DNA of 37,722 nucleotides from an uncultured Succinatimonas sp. Its GTDB lineage: Bacteria > Pseudomonadota > Gammaproteobacteria > Enterobacterales > Succinivibrionaceae. A model generated the notes under the pieces. It ran no database searches and was not told the origin of the DNA. It saw only the letters and a list, made by a program, of their open reading frames with translations. The number at the start of each line of letters is the position of its first letter. Positions within the stretch are counted from its first letter, which is position 1. Below, piece by piece: positions 15,215 to 22,835 of the stretch. The stretch spans positions 1 through 37,722 of the forward strand of contig ONFP01000013.1 in the NCBI GenBank assembly GCA_900317105.1, given 5' to 3'. The position numbers were made by a program, and so were the translations under genes.

Positions 15215-16072
15215 ATGACAGCTTATCAGGGCAGCGTTACAGCCAGAATTTGCGCATGGGCAAGAGCTTACTATTCAAAAAGTGAAAATCATCCTAGTTT
15301 TAATGATTATCTTGCAGAGAAAATCATTGAGGATGACAGAAGATTACTTCTGAATCTGATTCTAAAAAAACGCAGGCAGCAGCAGGGAGTTTTCAAAAAG
15401 CAGGTAATTGATCTGATCCTTCCGATTCCTGTTTCTAGAAGTATCTTTGCTGAGCGCGAATTTCTTGAATTTAAAAAGATAAATCCAAATGCCCAGTATC
15501 TGATTCTAGGCGCAGGTCTTGATACCTTTGCCTGGAGATCCGACTCTGAGAAGGTCAGTTTCTTCGAGGTTGACCACCCATTCTTTCAGACCATCAAAAA
15601 ACAGAGAATCAACACCCTGAAACTTGGTAACAGAGCCGTATTTGTTCCTGTTGATTTCAAAACTGATTCTCTTGAACAGAAACTTCTTGAAGCCGGTTTT
15701 GACAAGAGCAGACCAACCTTTGTAACCATAATGGGTGTGTCCTACTACCTTAACTTTGAAACCTTCCTATCCACCATGAGAGATATCCTAAAGCTCTCTG
15801 ACAGACTGACTGTACTCTTTGATTTTTATGAAGAGAAAAACATCTCTGATGCAGACAGCCGCTTTGAGGAACTGAGAAATCTCACAAGTCTGCTTGGAGA
15901 ACCAATGAGTGATGGCTACAAGGCTAACAATGTAATAAGCGCACTTGAAGGACTGGGATTTGAAGTTGAGCACAAAACTCCGCAGGAGATTAAGGAGAAG
16001 TTTATTACTGGCCATATTCAGAATCTTAAGGGATACAGCAACATTCACTTTATAAAAGCATCAAAGAACTAA
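15215..16072 (+). CDS. SAM-dependent methyltransferase, leucine carboxyl methyltransferase-like family
   Basis: The 285-aa protein has the SAM-binding loop ILGAGLDTFAWR (residues 97-108), close to the GAGLDTRAYR motif of the LCM/Ppm1-like family, followed by an acidic strand end (FEVDHP) that should hold the ribose. It opens an operon with an MccB-type and an MccA-type gene, 26 bp before the former. In Bacillus subtilis a methyltransferase gene (yrrT) heads the mtnN-mccA-mccB operon that turns methionine sulfur into cysteine, so a role in turning SAM into S-adenosylhomocysteine is reasonable. The methyl acceptor is unknown. The six-Cys leader peptide lies directly upstream. Confidence 0.75.
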   Translation: MTAYQGSVTARICAWARAYYSKSENHPSFNDYLAEKIIEDDRRLLLNLILKKRRQQQGVFKKQVIDLILPIPVSRSIFAEREFLEFKKINPNAQYLILGAGLDTFAWRSDSEKVSFFEVDHPFFQTIKKQRINTLKLGNRAVFVPVDFKTDSLEQKLLEAGFDKSRPTFVTIMGVSYYLNFETFLSTMRDILKLSDRLTVLFDFYEEKNISDADSRFEELRNLTSLLGEPMSDGYKANNVISALEGLGFEVEHKTPQEIKEKFITGHIQNLKGYSNIHFIKASKN

Positions 16073-16098
16073 CAAACAGAGAAACAAGGAAATTAACC

Positions 16099-17256
16099 AT
16101 GAAACACTATTCACATATTGAAACCTCATTTATTCACGGCGGCATCAGTACAGACGAATATACCGGAGCGGTGAATGTTCCAATCTACCAGACTTCAACC
16201 TATGCACAGAAAAACATAGGAACTGATGTTAAGTGGGAATACTCCAGAACCGGTAATCCAACCCGTGCAGCCTTAGAGAGTCTTATAGCAGAACTTGAAG
16301 GCGGAGATGCAGGCTTTGCCTTCGGATCAGGTATGGCAGCCCTTACAGCCGTAATCTCCCTTTTTAAGAGCGGAGATAAAATCCTGATTTCATCCAATGT
16401 ATACGGTGGCACCTACAGAGTTTTAGACAAAATCTTCTCTAACTTCGGAATCACCTATCAGATAACCGATACCACTGACTTAAAGGCTTTTGAGGAGGCT
16501 ATCACTCCAGAGGTTAAGGCTGTGATTATAGAAACTCCTGCCAACCCTCTACTAACCATTACTGATTTGCAGGCTATTGCTCAGATTGCCCACCGACACT
16601 CTCTCAAGGCTATTGCCGACAACACCTTTATGACTCCTTATCTGCAAAGACCTTTAGAACACGGCTTTGATATCGTAGTGCACAGTGCAACCAAGTACAT
16701 AGGCGGACATTCTGATGTGGTTGCAGGTCTGGTGGTAACCAAAGAGCCTGAAGATTCACAGAAAATTGCCTTTATTCAGAATGCTACCGGCGGTGTTGCA
16801 GGACCATTTGACTCTTTCCTGATGATCCGCGGTATCAAGACACTGGCGGTACGTATGGACCGCCATGCACAGAATGCTCAGGATATTGCCGAGTATCTGC
16901 AGCTGCACAATGGAGTAAAAACAGTTTACTACCCAGGTCTTGCAGGCTTTAAGGGACACGAGATCCACAAAAAGCAGGCTAAAAACGGCGGAGCCATGAT
17001 TTCCTTTGAGCTGACAGAGGAGTATGACATTAAAAAGTTCTTCCCAAGGCTGAAGCTCATCACCCTTGCCGAAAGCCTTGGCGGTGTTGAGTCATTAGTA
17101 TGCCATCCAGCCTCAATGACACACGCCTCAATTCCAAGAGAGCTTAGACTCAAGCTTGGCATTACCGATAATCTCATCAGACTTTCAGTAGGTATTGAGA
17201 ACGCCTCTGATCTGATCTCTGATTTGAAACAGGCCATAGACAGCAGCAGAATTTAG
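16099..17256 (+). CDS. Cys/Met-metabolism PLP enzyme: cystathionine gamma-lyase/gamma-synthase type
   Basis: The 385-aa protein belongs to the Cys/Met metabolism PLP family (MetB/MetC/MccB). The PLP lysine is Lys199 in SATKYIGGHSD; YSRTGNPT (48-55), the ETPANP block (145-150) and the DNTF motif (174-177) are in place. Next to an MccA-like gene the best reading is MccB, cystathionine gamma-lyase, splitting cystathionine to cysteine and 2-oxobutyrate. Cystathionine gamma-synthase or a homocysteine synthase cannot be ruled out from sequence alone. It ends 10 bp before the next gene. Confidence 0.85.
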   Translation: MKHYSHIETSFIHGGISTDEYTGAVNVPIYQTSTYAQKNIGTDVKWEYSRTGNPTRAALESLIAELEGGDAGFAFGSGMAALTAVISLFKSGDKILISSNVYGGTYRVLDKIFSNFGITYQITDTTDLKAFEEAITPEVKAVIIETPANPLLTITDLQAIAQIAHRHSLKAIADNTFMTPYLQRPLEHGFDIVVHSATKYIGGHSDVVAGLVVTKEPEDSQKIAFIQNATGGVAGPFDSFLMIRGIKTLAVRMDRHAQNAQDIAEYLQLHNGVKTVYYPGLAGFKGHEIHKKQAKNGGAMISFELTEEYDIKKFFPRLKLITLAESLGGVESLVCHPASMTHASIPRELRLKLGITDNLIRLSVGIENASDLISDLKQAIDSSRI

Positions 17257-17266
17257 GGAGGGAAAA

Positions 17267-18178
17267 ATGTTTTATTACAATTCAATCAAAGATCTTATCG
17301 GCAATACTCCACTGGTTAAGCTTAATGAAGTAGTAGACAGTGACAGTGTAAATCTTTTTGCAAAGCTTGAACTGTTCAATCCTGGCGGCTCAGTCAAGGA
17401 TCGTACCGGTACCTACATGATTGAGGAGATGGAAAGACAGAATCTGCTAAAAAAGGGAGGCACCATCATTGAAGCAACAGCCGGCAACACCGGACTAGGT
17501 ATAGCCATGGCAGCGCTGAACAAAGGCTACAGAATTATCTTTGTGGTACCTGAAAAGTTCTCCGAGGAAAAACAGATTCTGATGAAAGCACTGGGTGCTG
17601 AGATTATAAGTTCCCCTCGTGAGGAAGGTATGCTTGGAGCAGGTAGAAGAGCCGAGGCATTAAGAGCTGAAATTCCGGATTCCGTAACTTTAAATCAGTT
17701 TGGCAATATGGCTAATCCAAGGGCTCACTATGAGACCACAGGACCTGAAATCTATAGGGCTTTAGATGGTCAGATCGATTATGTGGTAGCAGGAGCAGGC
17801 TCTGGTGGAACCTACAGCGGCGTTCTGAAATATTTAAAGGAACAGAATCCTAACATAAAGGGAATTCTTGCAGATCCATATGGTTCCACCATGGGTGGTG
17901 GAGATCACCATGACTACAACATTGAAGGAATCGGCAATGATTTCATCGCTGACACCATGGATATAAAACTTGTGGATGATGTCATCAAAATCTCCGATGA
18001 TGATGCCTTTGAAGCCTCAAGACTTCTGGCAAGAAAGGAAGGAATATTTGCAGGTTCATCCTCAGGAGCAGCTCTAAGCGCCTCTCTAAAGCTCATAAAG
18101 AAAGGTGTAAAGGGAAATATTGTTACCATTTTCCCTGATCGCGGCGACAGATATTTCTCCAAGAAATTATATGGTTAG
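17267..18178 (+). CDS. Cystathionine beta-synthase / cysteine synthase family enzyme (MccA-like)
   Basis: A 303-aa fold-type II PLP enzyme. The PLP lysine is Lys44 in NPGGSVKDR; TAGNTG (71-76) binds the substrate carboxylate, AGAGSGGT the phosphate, and GSSSGAA closes the C-terminal part. It has no CBS or C-terminal regulatory domain. With its MccB-like partner it would condense homocysteine with (O-acetyl)serine to cystathionine. A plain O-acetylserine sulfhydrylase (CysK/CysM) is the main alternative; the adjacent gamma-lyase favours the MccA reading. A GGGAGG ribosome site precedes the ATG. Confidence 0.82.
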   Translation: MFYYNSIKDLIGNTPLVKLNEVVDSDSVNLFAKLELFNPGGSVKDRTGTYMIEEMERQNLLKKGGTIIEATAGNTGLGIAMAALNKGYRIIFVVPEKFSEEKQILMKALGAEIISSPREEGMLGAGRRAEALRAEIPDSVTLNQFGNMANPRAHYETTGPEIYRALDGQIDYVVAGAGSGGTYSGVLKYLKEQNPNIKGILADPYGSTMGGGDHHDYNIEGIGNDFIADTMDIKLVDDVIKISDDDAFEASRLLARKEGIFAGSSSGAALSASLKLIKKGVKGNIVTIFPDRGDRYFSKKLYG

Positions 18179-18203
18179 CATTTAATTTTCTTGTTCATGG
18201 TTT

Positions 18204-18263
18204 GGCTGGAAATGTCATGAAAAGGATGTTCTTTCCATGATTAAAGTTTCCAGCCTTTTTTTT
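18204..18263 (+). terminator. Intrinsic terminator of the cysteine operon
   Basis: GGCTGGAAA (18204-18212) pairs with TTTCCAGCC (18247-18255), followed by T8. The loop itself holds a small nested hairpin with TCATG / CATGA arms. Confidence 0.85.
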
Positions 18264-18279
18264 GTGGATTTCTATGATA

Positions 18280-19617
18280 TTAGCTGTTTAAGCCATACTT
18301 CACGCTGCACTTCTTCATGCAGAACCAGGTTAGAAGCAAGGAACTTATTTCAGCCACCACAATAGCCAGCCAGATACCGTTGGCACCAATCAGTATAGGC
18401 AGCACGATAATCGCACCGATTTCAAAGATAAAGGTTCTGAAAATTGATATCACAGCAGATACCATACCGTTGTTTAATGCAGTAAAGAAAGCAGACCCGA
18501 AAATGGCGATACCGCTGAACAGAAAGGATACCGCATACAGCTTTAAGGCATGTGATGTCAGGTAGCAAAGCTCCTCATCATAGCCCACAAAAATCTGAGC
18601 CAGAAGATCAGAGAAAACTTCTGATACCAGAACAATAACCGCCCCTCCGATTAGAACCAGCTTTAAAGCTCTTATAAGAATCTTCTTAAGCATCACCTTT
18701 CTACGGGCTCCGAAGTTATAACTGAAGATCGGAGCACTGCCGGTGGCAAAGCCGTAGAAAGCAGCGGTAAACAGAAAGCTTAGGTACATGATGACGCCGA
18801 ATGCAGCCACTCCGTTATCACCATAGGCTTTGATAAGCTGGAAGTTATAAACGATAGTAACTACACTTACCGTTATATTGGTAATCATCTCTGACATTCC
18901 GTTAAAACAGGAACGGGTTAAAACCTTAAAATCAAACTCCGGATTCTTTGACAGAGACAGTAGAGAATCGTTCTTCCCTGAAAAATAAATCAGAGCCACT
19001 GTGACACTTATAACCTGAGATAGTACAGTGGCAATAGCAGCCCCCTTGAGTCCCATTTCGAAGACAATAATAAACAGCGGATCCAGAACTATATTGAGCA
19101 TTCCGCCTAAAAGCGTGATACAGAAACCAAGCTTTGGCTTTTCTGCTGTTACAAAGAACCCCTGTAGTGTAAATGACAGGATAAAGAATGGTGTAGACAG
19201 AAACAGGTAGTCTGCATAAAGGGTTGCATAGTAAAGAAGCTCGCCCTGAGCTCCAAGCATTCTGGACAGGTCCTCTGAAAAGCAGAAACAGACAATTCCG
19301 AAGATAGAACCTATACCCAGCATGGAATAGATAAACATGGAGAAATAGGAGTTGGCCTTTTTCCGATCACCTTCTCCAAGACAGATTCCAACCAGGGCAT
19401 TTCCACCGGATCCAATCATAAGACCAATTGCTGCGGCAATAGGAAACAGAGGATATATAAGATTAACCGCAGCAAAAGGAACCTTTCCCACAAAGTTGGA
19501 AACAAAGAAGCCGTCCACCATGGTGTAAATGGAAGTAAATACCATCATGGCAACTGCCGGGAACGTAAAGACTATAAGTTTGTGACAATCAAAGTTATCA
19601 GATAAACGTATTCGCAT
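18280..19617 (-). CDS. MATE-family multidrug/cation antiporter
   Basis: The 445-aa protein is almost wholly hydrophobic with about twelve predicted membrane helices in two similar halves, the length and pattern of the MATE (NorM/DinF/MepA) family. The N-terminal Pro-Ala-Val-Ala and the repeated SGGNALVGICLGEG-type block are typical. It would export cationic compounds in exchange for Na+ or H+. It stands alone on the minus strand, convergent with the cysteine operon. No clear ribosome site is visible beyond AGAG. Substrate unknown. Confidence 0.88.
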   Translation of the reverse strand: MRIRLSDNFDCHKLIVFTFPAVAMMVFTSIYTMVDGFFVSNFVGKVPFAAVNLIYPLFPIAAAIGLMIGSGGNALVGICLGEGDRKKANSYFSMFIYSMLGIGSIFGIVCFCFSEDLSRMLGAQGELLYYATLYADYLFLSTPFFILSFTLQGFFVTAEKPKLGFCITLLGGMLNIVLDPLFIIVFEMGLKGAAIATVLSQVISVTVALIYFSGKNDSLLSLSKNPEFDFKVLTRSCFNGMSEMITNITVSVVTIVYNFQLIKAYGDNGVAAFGVIMYLSFLFTAAFYGFATGSAPIFSYNFGARRKVMLKKILIRALKLVLIGGAVIVLVSEVFSDLLAQIFVGYDEELCYLTSHALKLYAVSFLFSGIAIFGSAFFTALNNGMVSAVISIFRTFIFEIGAIIVLPILIGANGIWLAIVVAEISSLLLTWFCMKKCSVKYGLNS

Positions 19618-19636
19618 AGAAAGCTCTCTTGAGCTC

Positions 19637-19816
19637 TCAAAAAGAACTTATTGCAGTCCCGTATATACGCTGTGACGAAGTGACAAAACACCTAGAGCAG
19701 CCTAACGACAACTCTGACAGGATGAAAATCCGCGGAGGTTTTATCTGAGAAATTTTTTGAGTTTATAGAGTGACAGTTAATGCACTTTATAATCGGACTT
19801 AATGAGTTCTTTTTGA
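19637..19816. repeat. Inverted repeat flanking a 148-bp spacer in the MATE / DUF3334 gap
   Basis: TCAAAAAGAACTTATT (19637-19652) and AATGAGTTCTTTTTGA (19801-19816) are inverted copies with 15 of 16 matches. They lie in a 628-bp gap (19618-20245) between the divergent MATE and DUF3334 genes that otherwise holds no ORF I can support. No target-site duplication is evident, so a small mobile element is possible but not shown. A paired operator is the other option. Confidence 0.4.
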
Positions 19817-20245
19817 AAACTTCTTGTTTTGAAAAAAATTTCTAACCTACTTATAAGGCTAGCTACCGAATTAGTACTTATCAAAATTAATCAGCAAGGA
19901 AGATGAAGACTTTCTCACGTTCATAATTTTGAGGATGAAAAAGATCACAGAGTAAAGATTTTTGCTTGGAAAAAAATTAAACATCTCCTTGTTGATTAAT
20001 GTCAGGCAGATTTTTTTTATCTTTTCCGTCTGTTCTAAGGAGAACGAACTGTTAAGAGTAACAGAAATTTTGAACTGTTTCTCATAATAAATTAATTTTT
20101 TCTTTATATATCGCTTTGATTATAAAGATAATTACTTATTTAAAGATTAGATTAATCCAATTTAAGCCGAAATTAGTGATCACCATACTACATTTATTCA
20201 AATCGTAACCTAAACTTAAAAGCAGACACTTGTTATGGAGGGTGT

Positions 20246-20854
20246 ATGGCTAAAAAACCAAAGATTATTGGCAGCAACGATATTATGTTATCTCTATGCC
20301 AGAGTGTTGCTTCTGTTTTAACTTCAGCAACTGGTAAAAAAACAGCTTTCGTGCCACTGATTCAGAAGATTTCAAAAACAGTTCTGACTCCAGATATCGG
20401 TACCTTTGTGATGTTTACCGGTTCCTTCTCAGGTATGGTGGTAATTAATTTCCCAAAGGAAACCGCAATGGAGCTGTACAAGTCTTATCTTGGCAACATG
20501 GGTCTTCCTGAATCTGAAATGGCAAAGAACTATACTCAGGACGAGGTAAGCAACTCCCTTGGCGAATTAATGAACCAGATGATAGGTGATTTTACACGTC
20601 AGGTTAGTGATGAATTGCATATTAGGATCGACCAATCACAGCCAAAAATGTTAGTATTACCACGTGAAGTTCAGATTAACATTTCTGTTGACCTGGATAA
20701 TCCAATTTTCGGTAAGGTAACCTTCAATACAGAATCAGGAAATGTATTCTATGTTGAACTTGCCATGGATGATACTACATTTACTGCTATTCGTGATTTT
20801 GAGACAAAAAACACTGAATCCCCAGATGATATTTTGGAGCAGTATAAAGTTTAA
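20246..20854 (+). CDS. DUF3334 family protein, CheX/CheC-like fold
   Basis: The 202-aa protein resembles the gammaproteobacterial DUF3334 family. The segment SLGELMNQMIGDFTRQV has the Glu and Asn placed as in the active helix of CheX/CheC phosphatases (E-x2-N), which remove phosphate from CheY-type receivers. No signal peptide or membrane helix is seen, so it is cytoplasmic. A strong GGAGG lies before the ATG. It is 20 bp upstream of engB and may be co-transcribed. Function is unproven; a receiver-phosphatase role is inferred from the motif. Confidence 0.7.
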   Translation: MAKKPKIIGSNDIMLSLCQSVASVLTSATGKKTAFVPLIQKISKTVLTPDIGTFVMFTGSFSGMVVINFPKETAMELYKSYLGNMGLPESEMAKNYTQDEVSNSLGELMNQMIGDFTRQVSDELHIRIDQSQPKMLVLPREVQINISVDLDNPIFGKVTFNTESGNVFYVELAMDDTTFTAIRDFETKNTESPDDILEQYKV

Positions 20855-20874
20855 CGAGATTTAGATATTTATAC

Positions 20875-21510
20875 ATGACAGATACTATCAAAAAAGCTGT
20901 CTTAGATTTTAGAAAAACCAAATTTGTAACCAGCGCACCAGATATTTCGAAGCTACCGGAGGATCTGGGCGCTGAAATTGCTATTATTGGTAGATCTAAT
21001 TCAGGCAAATCCTCTTCAATCAACGCAATTTGCGATCAGAAAAATCTAGCCAAAACCAGTAGAACCCCAGGACGTACAAGACTTATCAACCTGTTCTCTG
21101 TAGCAGATAAGCGCTATCTTGTTGATCTTCCTGGATACGGCTATGCACAGGTTCCTGAAAACATGAAAAGACAGTGGCAGAAATCCATGACCGATTATCT
21201 GCAGCAGAGAAAATGTCTCTGCGGTCTTGTGGTGACCATGGATATCAGAACCCCGCTTAGAGATCATGACCGTATGATTATCGACTGGTCAATCGCCTCC
21301 AATCTGCCTGCCCTTATTCTTCTTACCAAGGCAGACAAGTTCGGCGTCAACAAGCGCAAGGAAATGGTCGGAGAAGTCAGAACCGCACTGTCAGAGTTTG
21401 GCGGAAACTTTAAGATCATTGCCTTCTCAGCCCTAAAGAAAATCGGTATTGATGAAACCAGAGAAGTATTAAGAAACTGGTTCGAGCTTACACATACAGA
21501 CGAAGAATAA
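20875..21510 (+). CDS. engB: Ribosome-biogenesis GTPase EngB/YihA
   Basis: Essential GTPase needed for late 50S subunit assembly. The 211-aa protein has G1 GRSNSGKS (39-46), the conserved TSRTPGRT switch-I segment (61-68), G3 DLPGYGY (84-90), G4 TKADK (151-155) and a G5 FSA. Length and order match the E. coli protein. It precedes gmk by 7 bp. Confidence 0.95.
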   Translation: MTDTIKKAVLDFRKTKFVTSAPDISKLPEDLGAEIAIIGRSNSGKSSSINAICDQKNLAKTSRTPGRTRLINLFSVADKRYLVDLPGYGYAQVPENMKRQWQKSMTDYLQQRKCLCGLVVTMDIRTPLRDHDRMIIDWSIASNLPALILLTKADKFGVNKRKEMVGEVRTALSEFGGNFKIIAFSALKKIGIDETREVLRNWFELTHTDEE

Positions 21511-21517
21511 TAGAACT

Positions 21518-22141
21518 ATGAAAAAAGGAACCCTATATATCGTATCTGCCCCATCAGGAGCAGGTAAATCATCCCTGATTGCTTCAATTTTAAAGAGATT
21601 CAATCTTGATGACTCTCTGAGACTTTCTGTATCTCACACCACCCGTCAGCCACGACCTGGTGAGGTTGATCATGTAAGCTACCATTTTGTAACCAACGAG
21701 GAATTTGAAGCTCTGATTGCCCGTGGAGCCTTCTATGAGTATGCTCATGTGTTTGATCACTACTACGGCACCTCAAAAGAGATTGTTGAACAGTGGCTTA
21801 ATGAAGGGAAGGATGTGCTGTTGGACATCGACTGGCAGGGAGCAAGACAGATCCGTGAGCAGACACCTGATGCAAAGGGAATCTTCATTGTGCCTCCTTC
21901 ACTAGAAGAGCTTAACCGCAGACTGGTAACCCGTGCTACTGATGCTCCTGAGGTTATTGAAAAGAGAATGAACAAGGCTATGGGTGAAATTTCTCATTAT
22001 GATGAGTACGACTATGTCATCGTTAATGATGATTTCGAAGAGAGCGTTCTCAACATGAGATCAATTATTCTGGCCAACAGATCAAAGCTGGATAAGAAGA
22101 AAGAAGAAATATCAGAACTTTTTGATCTGAACAAAAACTAA
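21518..22141 (+). CDS. gmk: Guanylate kinase
   Basis: Converts GMP to GDP with ATP. The 207-aa protein has the P-loop APSGAGKSS (11-19) and the GMP-binding [11 protein letters not shown] segment, with VSYHFV after it, as in all bacterial guanylate kinases. In E. coli the next genes are rpoZ and spoT; the same order is kept here across a 397-bp gap that contains a candidate small RNA. Confidence 0.96.
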   Translation: MKKGTLYIVSAPSGAGKSSLIASILKRFNLDDSLRLSVSHTTRQPRPGEVDHVSYHFVTNEEFEALIARGAFYEYAHVFDHYYGTSKEIVEQWLNEGKDVLLDIDWQGARQIREQTPDAKGIFIVPPSLEELNRRLVTRATDAPEVIEKRMNKAMGEISHYDEYDYVIVNDDFEESVLNMRSIILANRSKLDKKKEEISELFDLNKN

Positions 22142-22179
22142 TTTGATTGAATTGGGATTTTTTAGTGTATAATGGCACC

Positions 22180-22271
22180 TGCTTTGTCACTGGTAAAAGC
22201 AGGTCTTGTCTTCTAAGCTCCAAAAAACTAAGAAAAAGATCTCAATAACATATTGAGACCGAGTTTTTTTT
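22180..22271 (+). ncRNA. Candidate small RNA of about 92 nt between gmk and rpoZ
   Basis: A TATAAT (22168-22173) is followed by about 92 nt that end in a terminator: TCTCAAT (22240-22246) with ATTGAGA (22252-22258) and then a T8 run (22264-22271). The 5' end can fold as ACCTGCTTT (22177-22185) with AAAGCAGGT (22196-22204), leaving an A-rich single-stranded middle. Promoter, 5' hairpin, open middle and U-rich terminator are the usual parts of a trans-acting small RNA. The -35 is weak (TTGATT with 19-bp or TTGAAT with 15-bp spacing), and the predicted start falls inside the 5' stem, so the exact 5' end is unsure. It contains no ORF of note. It could instead be a processed 3' end of the gmk transcript. 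Confidence 0.45.
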
Positions 22272-22538
22272 CACTTTAAAAGACATAGTTATGCTGTTTC
22301 TTCAGTTTTTATTTTTGTCTTTACCAGAGATCATTAATCATCACCTGCACAGTGCAGAAATGAGAATTAACGATCACTAAGCAGCATAAGCCTGTCTAAT
22401 ATATTGTATTAGGCGGTTTATCGGTATAGAATTTCGATATGAGATATTTAAGGAACTTCATAAAGGAAGTTCTGCAATCTGTCTTCATATGAAAAAAAAC
22501 AGTAAAGACAGATTTTAATCTTTTTAAAGGTACAGATT
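22272..22538 (+). other. AT-rich region before rpoZ with a hairpin
   Basis: The stretch holds no supportable gene. A hairpin with CTAATA / TATTAG arms lies at about 22396-22411 and may belong to the rpoZ-spoT leader. Confidence 0.3.
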
Positions 22539-22823
22539 ATGGCAAGAGTTACCGTTGAAGACGCTGTAAAGAAAGTTGGAAACCGTTTTGACCTGATTCT
22601 TCTTGCAGCTCGCCGTGCACGTCAGATTGCTTCAGGAAGCAATCCACTTGTAGAAGAAGATAAGGATAAGCCTACAGTTATAGCTCTACGTGAGATCGAA
22701 GAAGGCTTAATTACAAAAGAATTCTTAGACAAGCAGGATAGAAAAGACCACCTACGTGATTCTTCTATTCACCCAGCTGATAACGAATTTGCTCCAATTG
22801 ATGGCGTAGAGATGTTTAGCTAA
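22539..22823 (+). CDS. rpoZ: RNA polymerase omega subunit
   Basis: A 94-aa protein that folds onto the beta-prime subunit and helps assembly and the (p)ppGpp response of RNA polymerase. The start [19 protein letters not shown] and the [16 protein letters not shown] block (residues 43-58) are hallmarks of omega. It lies 12 bp before spoT, the ppGpp synthetase/hydrolase gene, the usual gammaproteobacterial order. Confidence 0.96.
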   Translation: MARVTVEDAVKKVGNRFDLILLAARRARQIASGSNPLVEEDKDKPTVIALREIEEGLITKEFLDKQDRKDHLRDSSIHPADNEFAPIDGVEMFS

Positions 22824-22835
22824 TCGGAGCACTCT

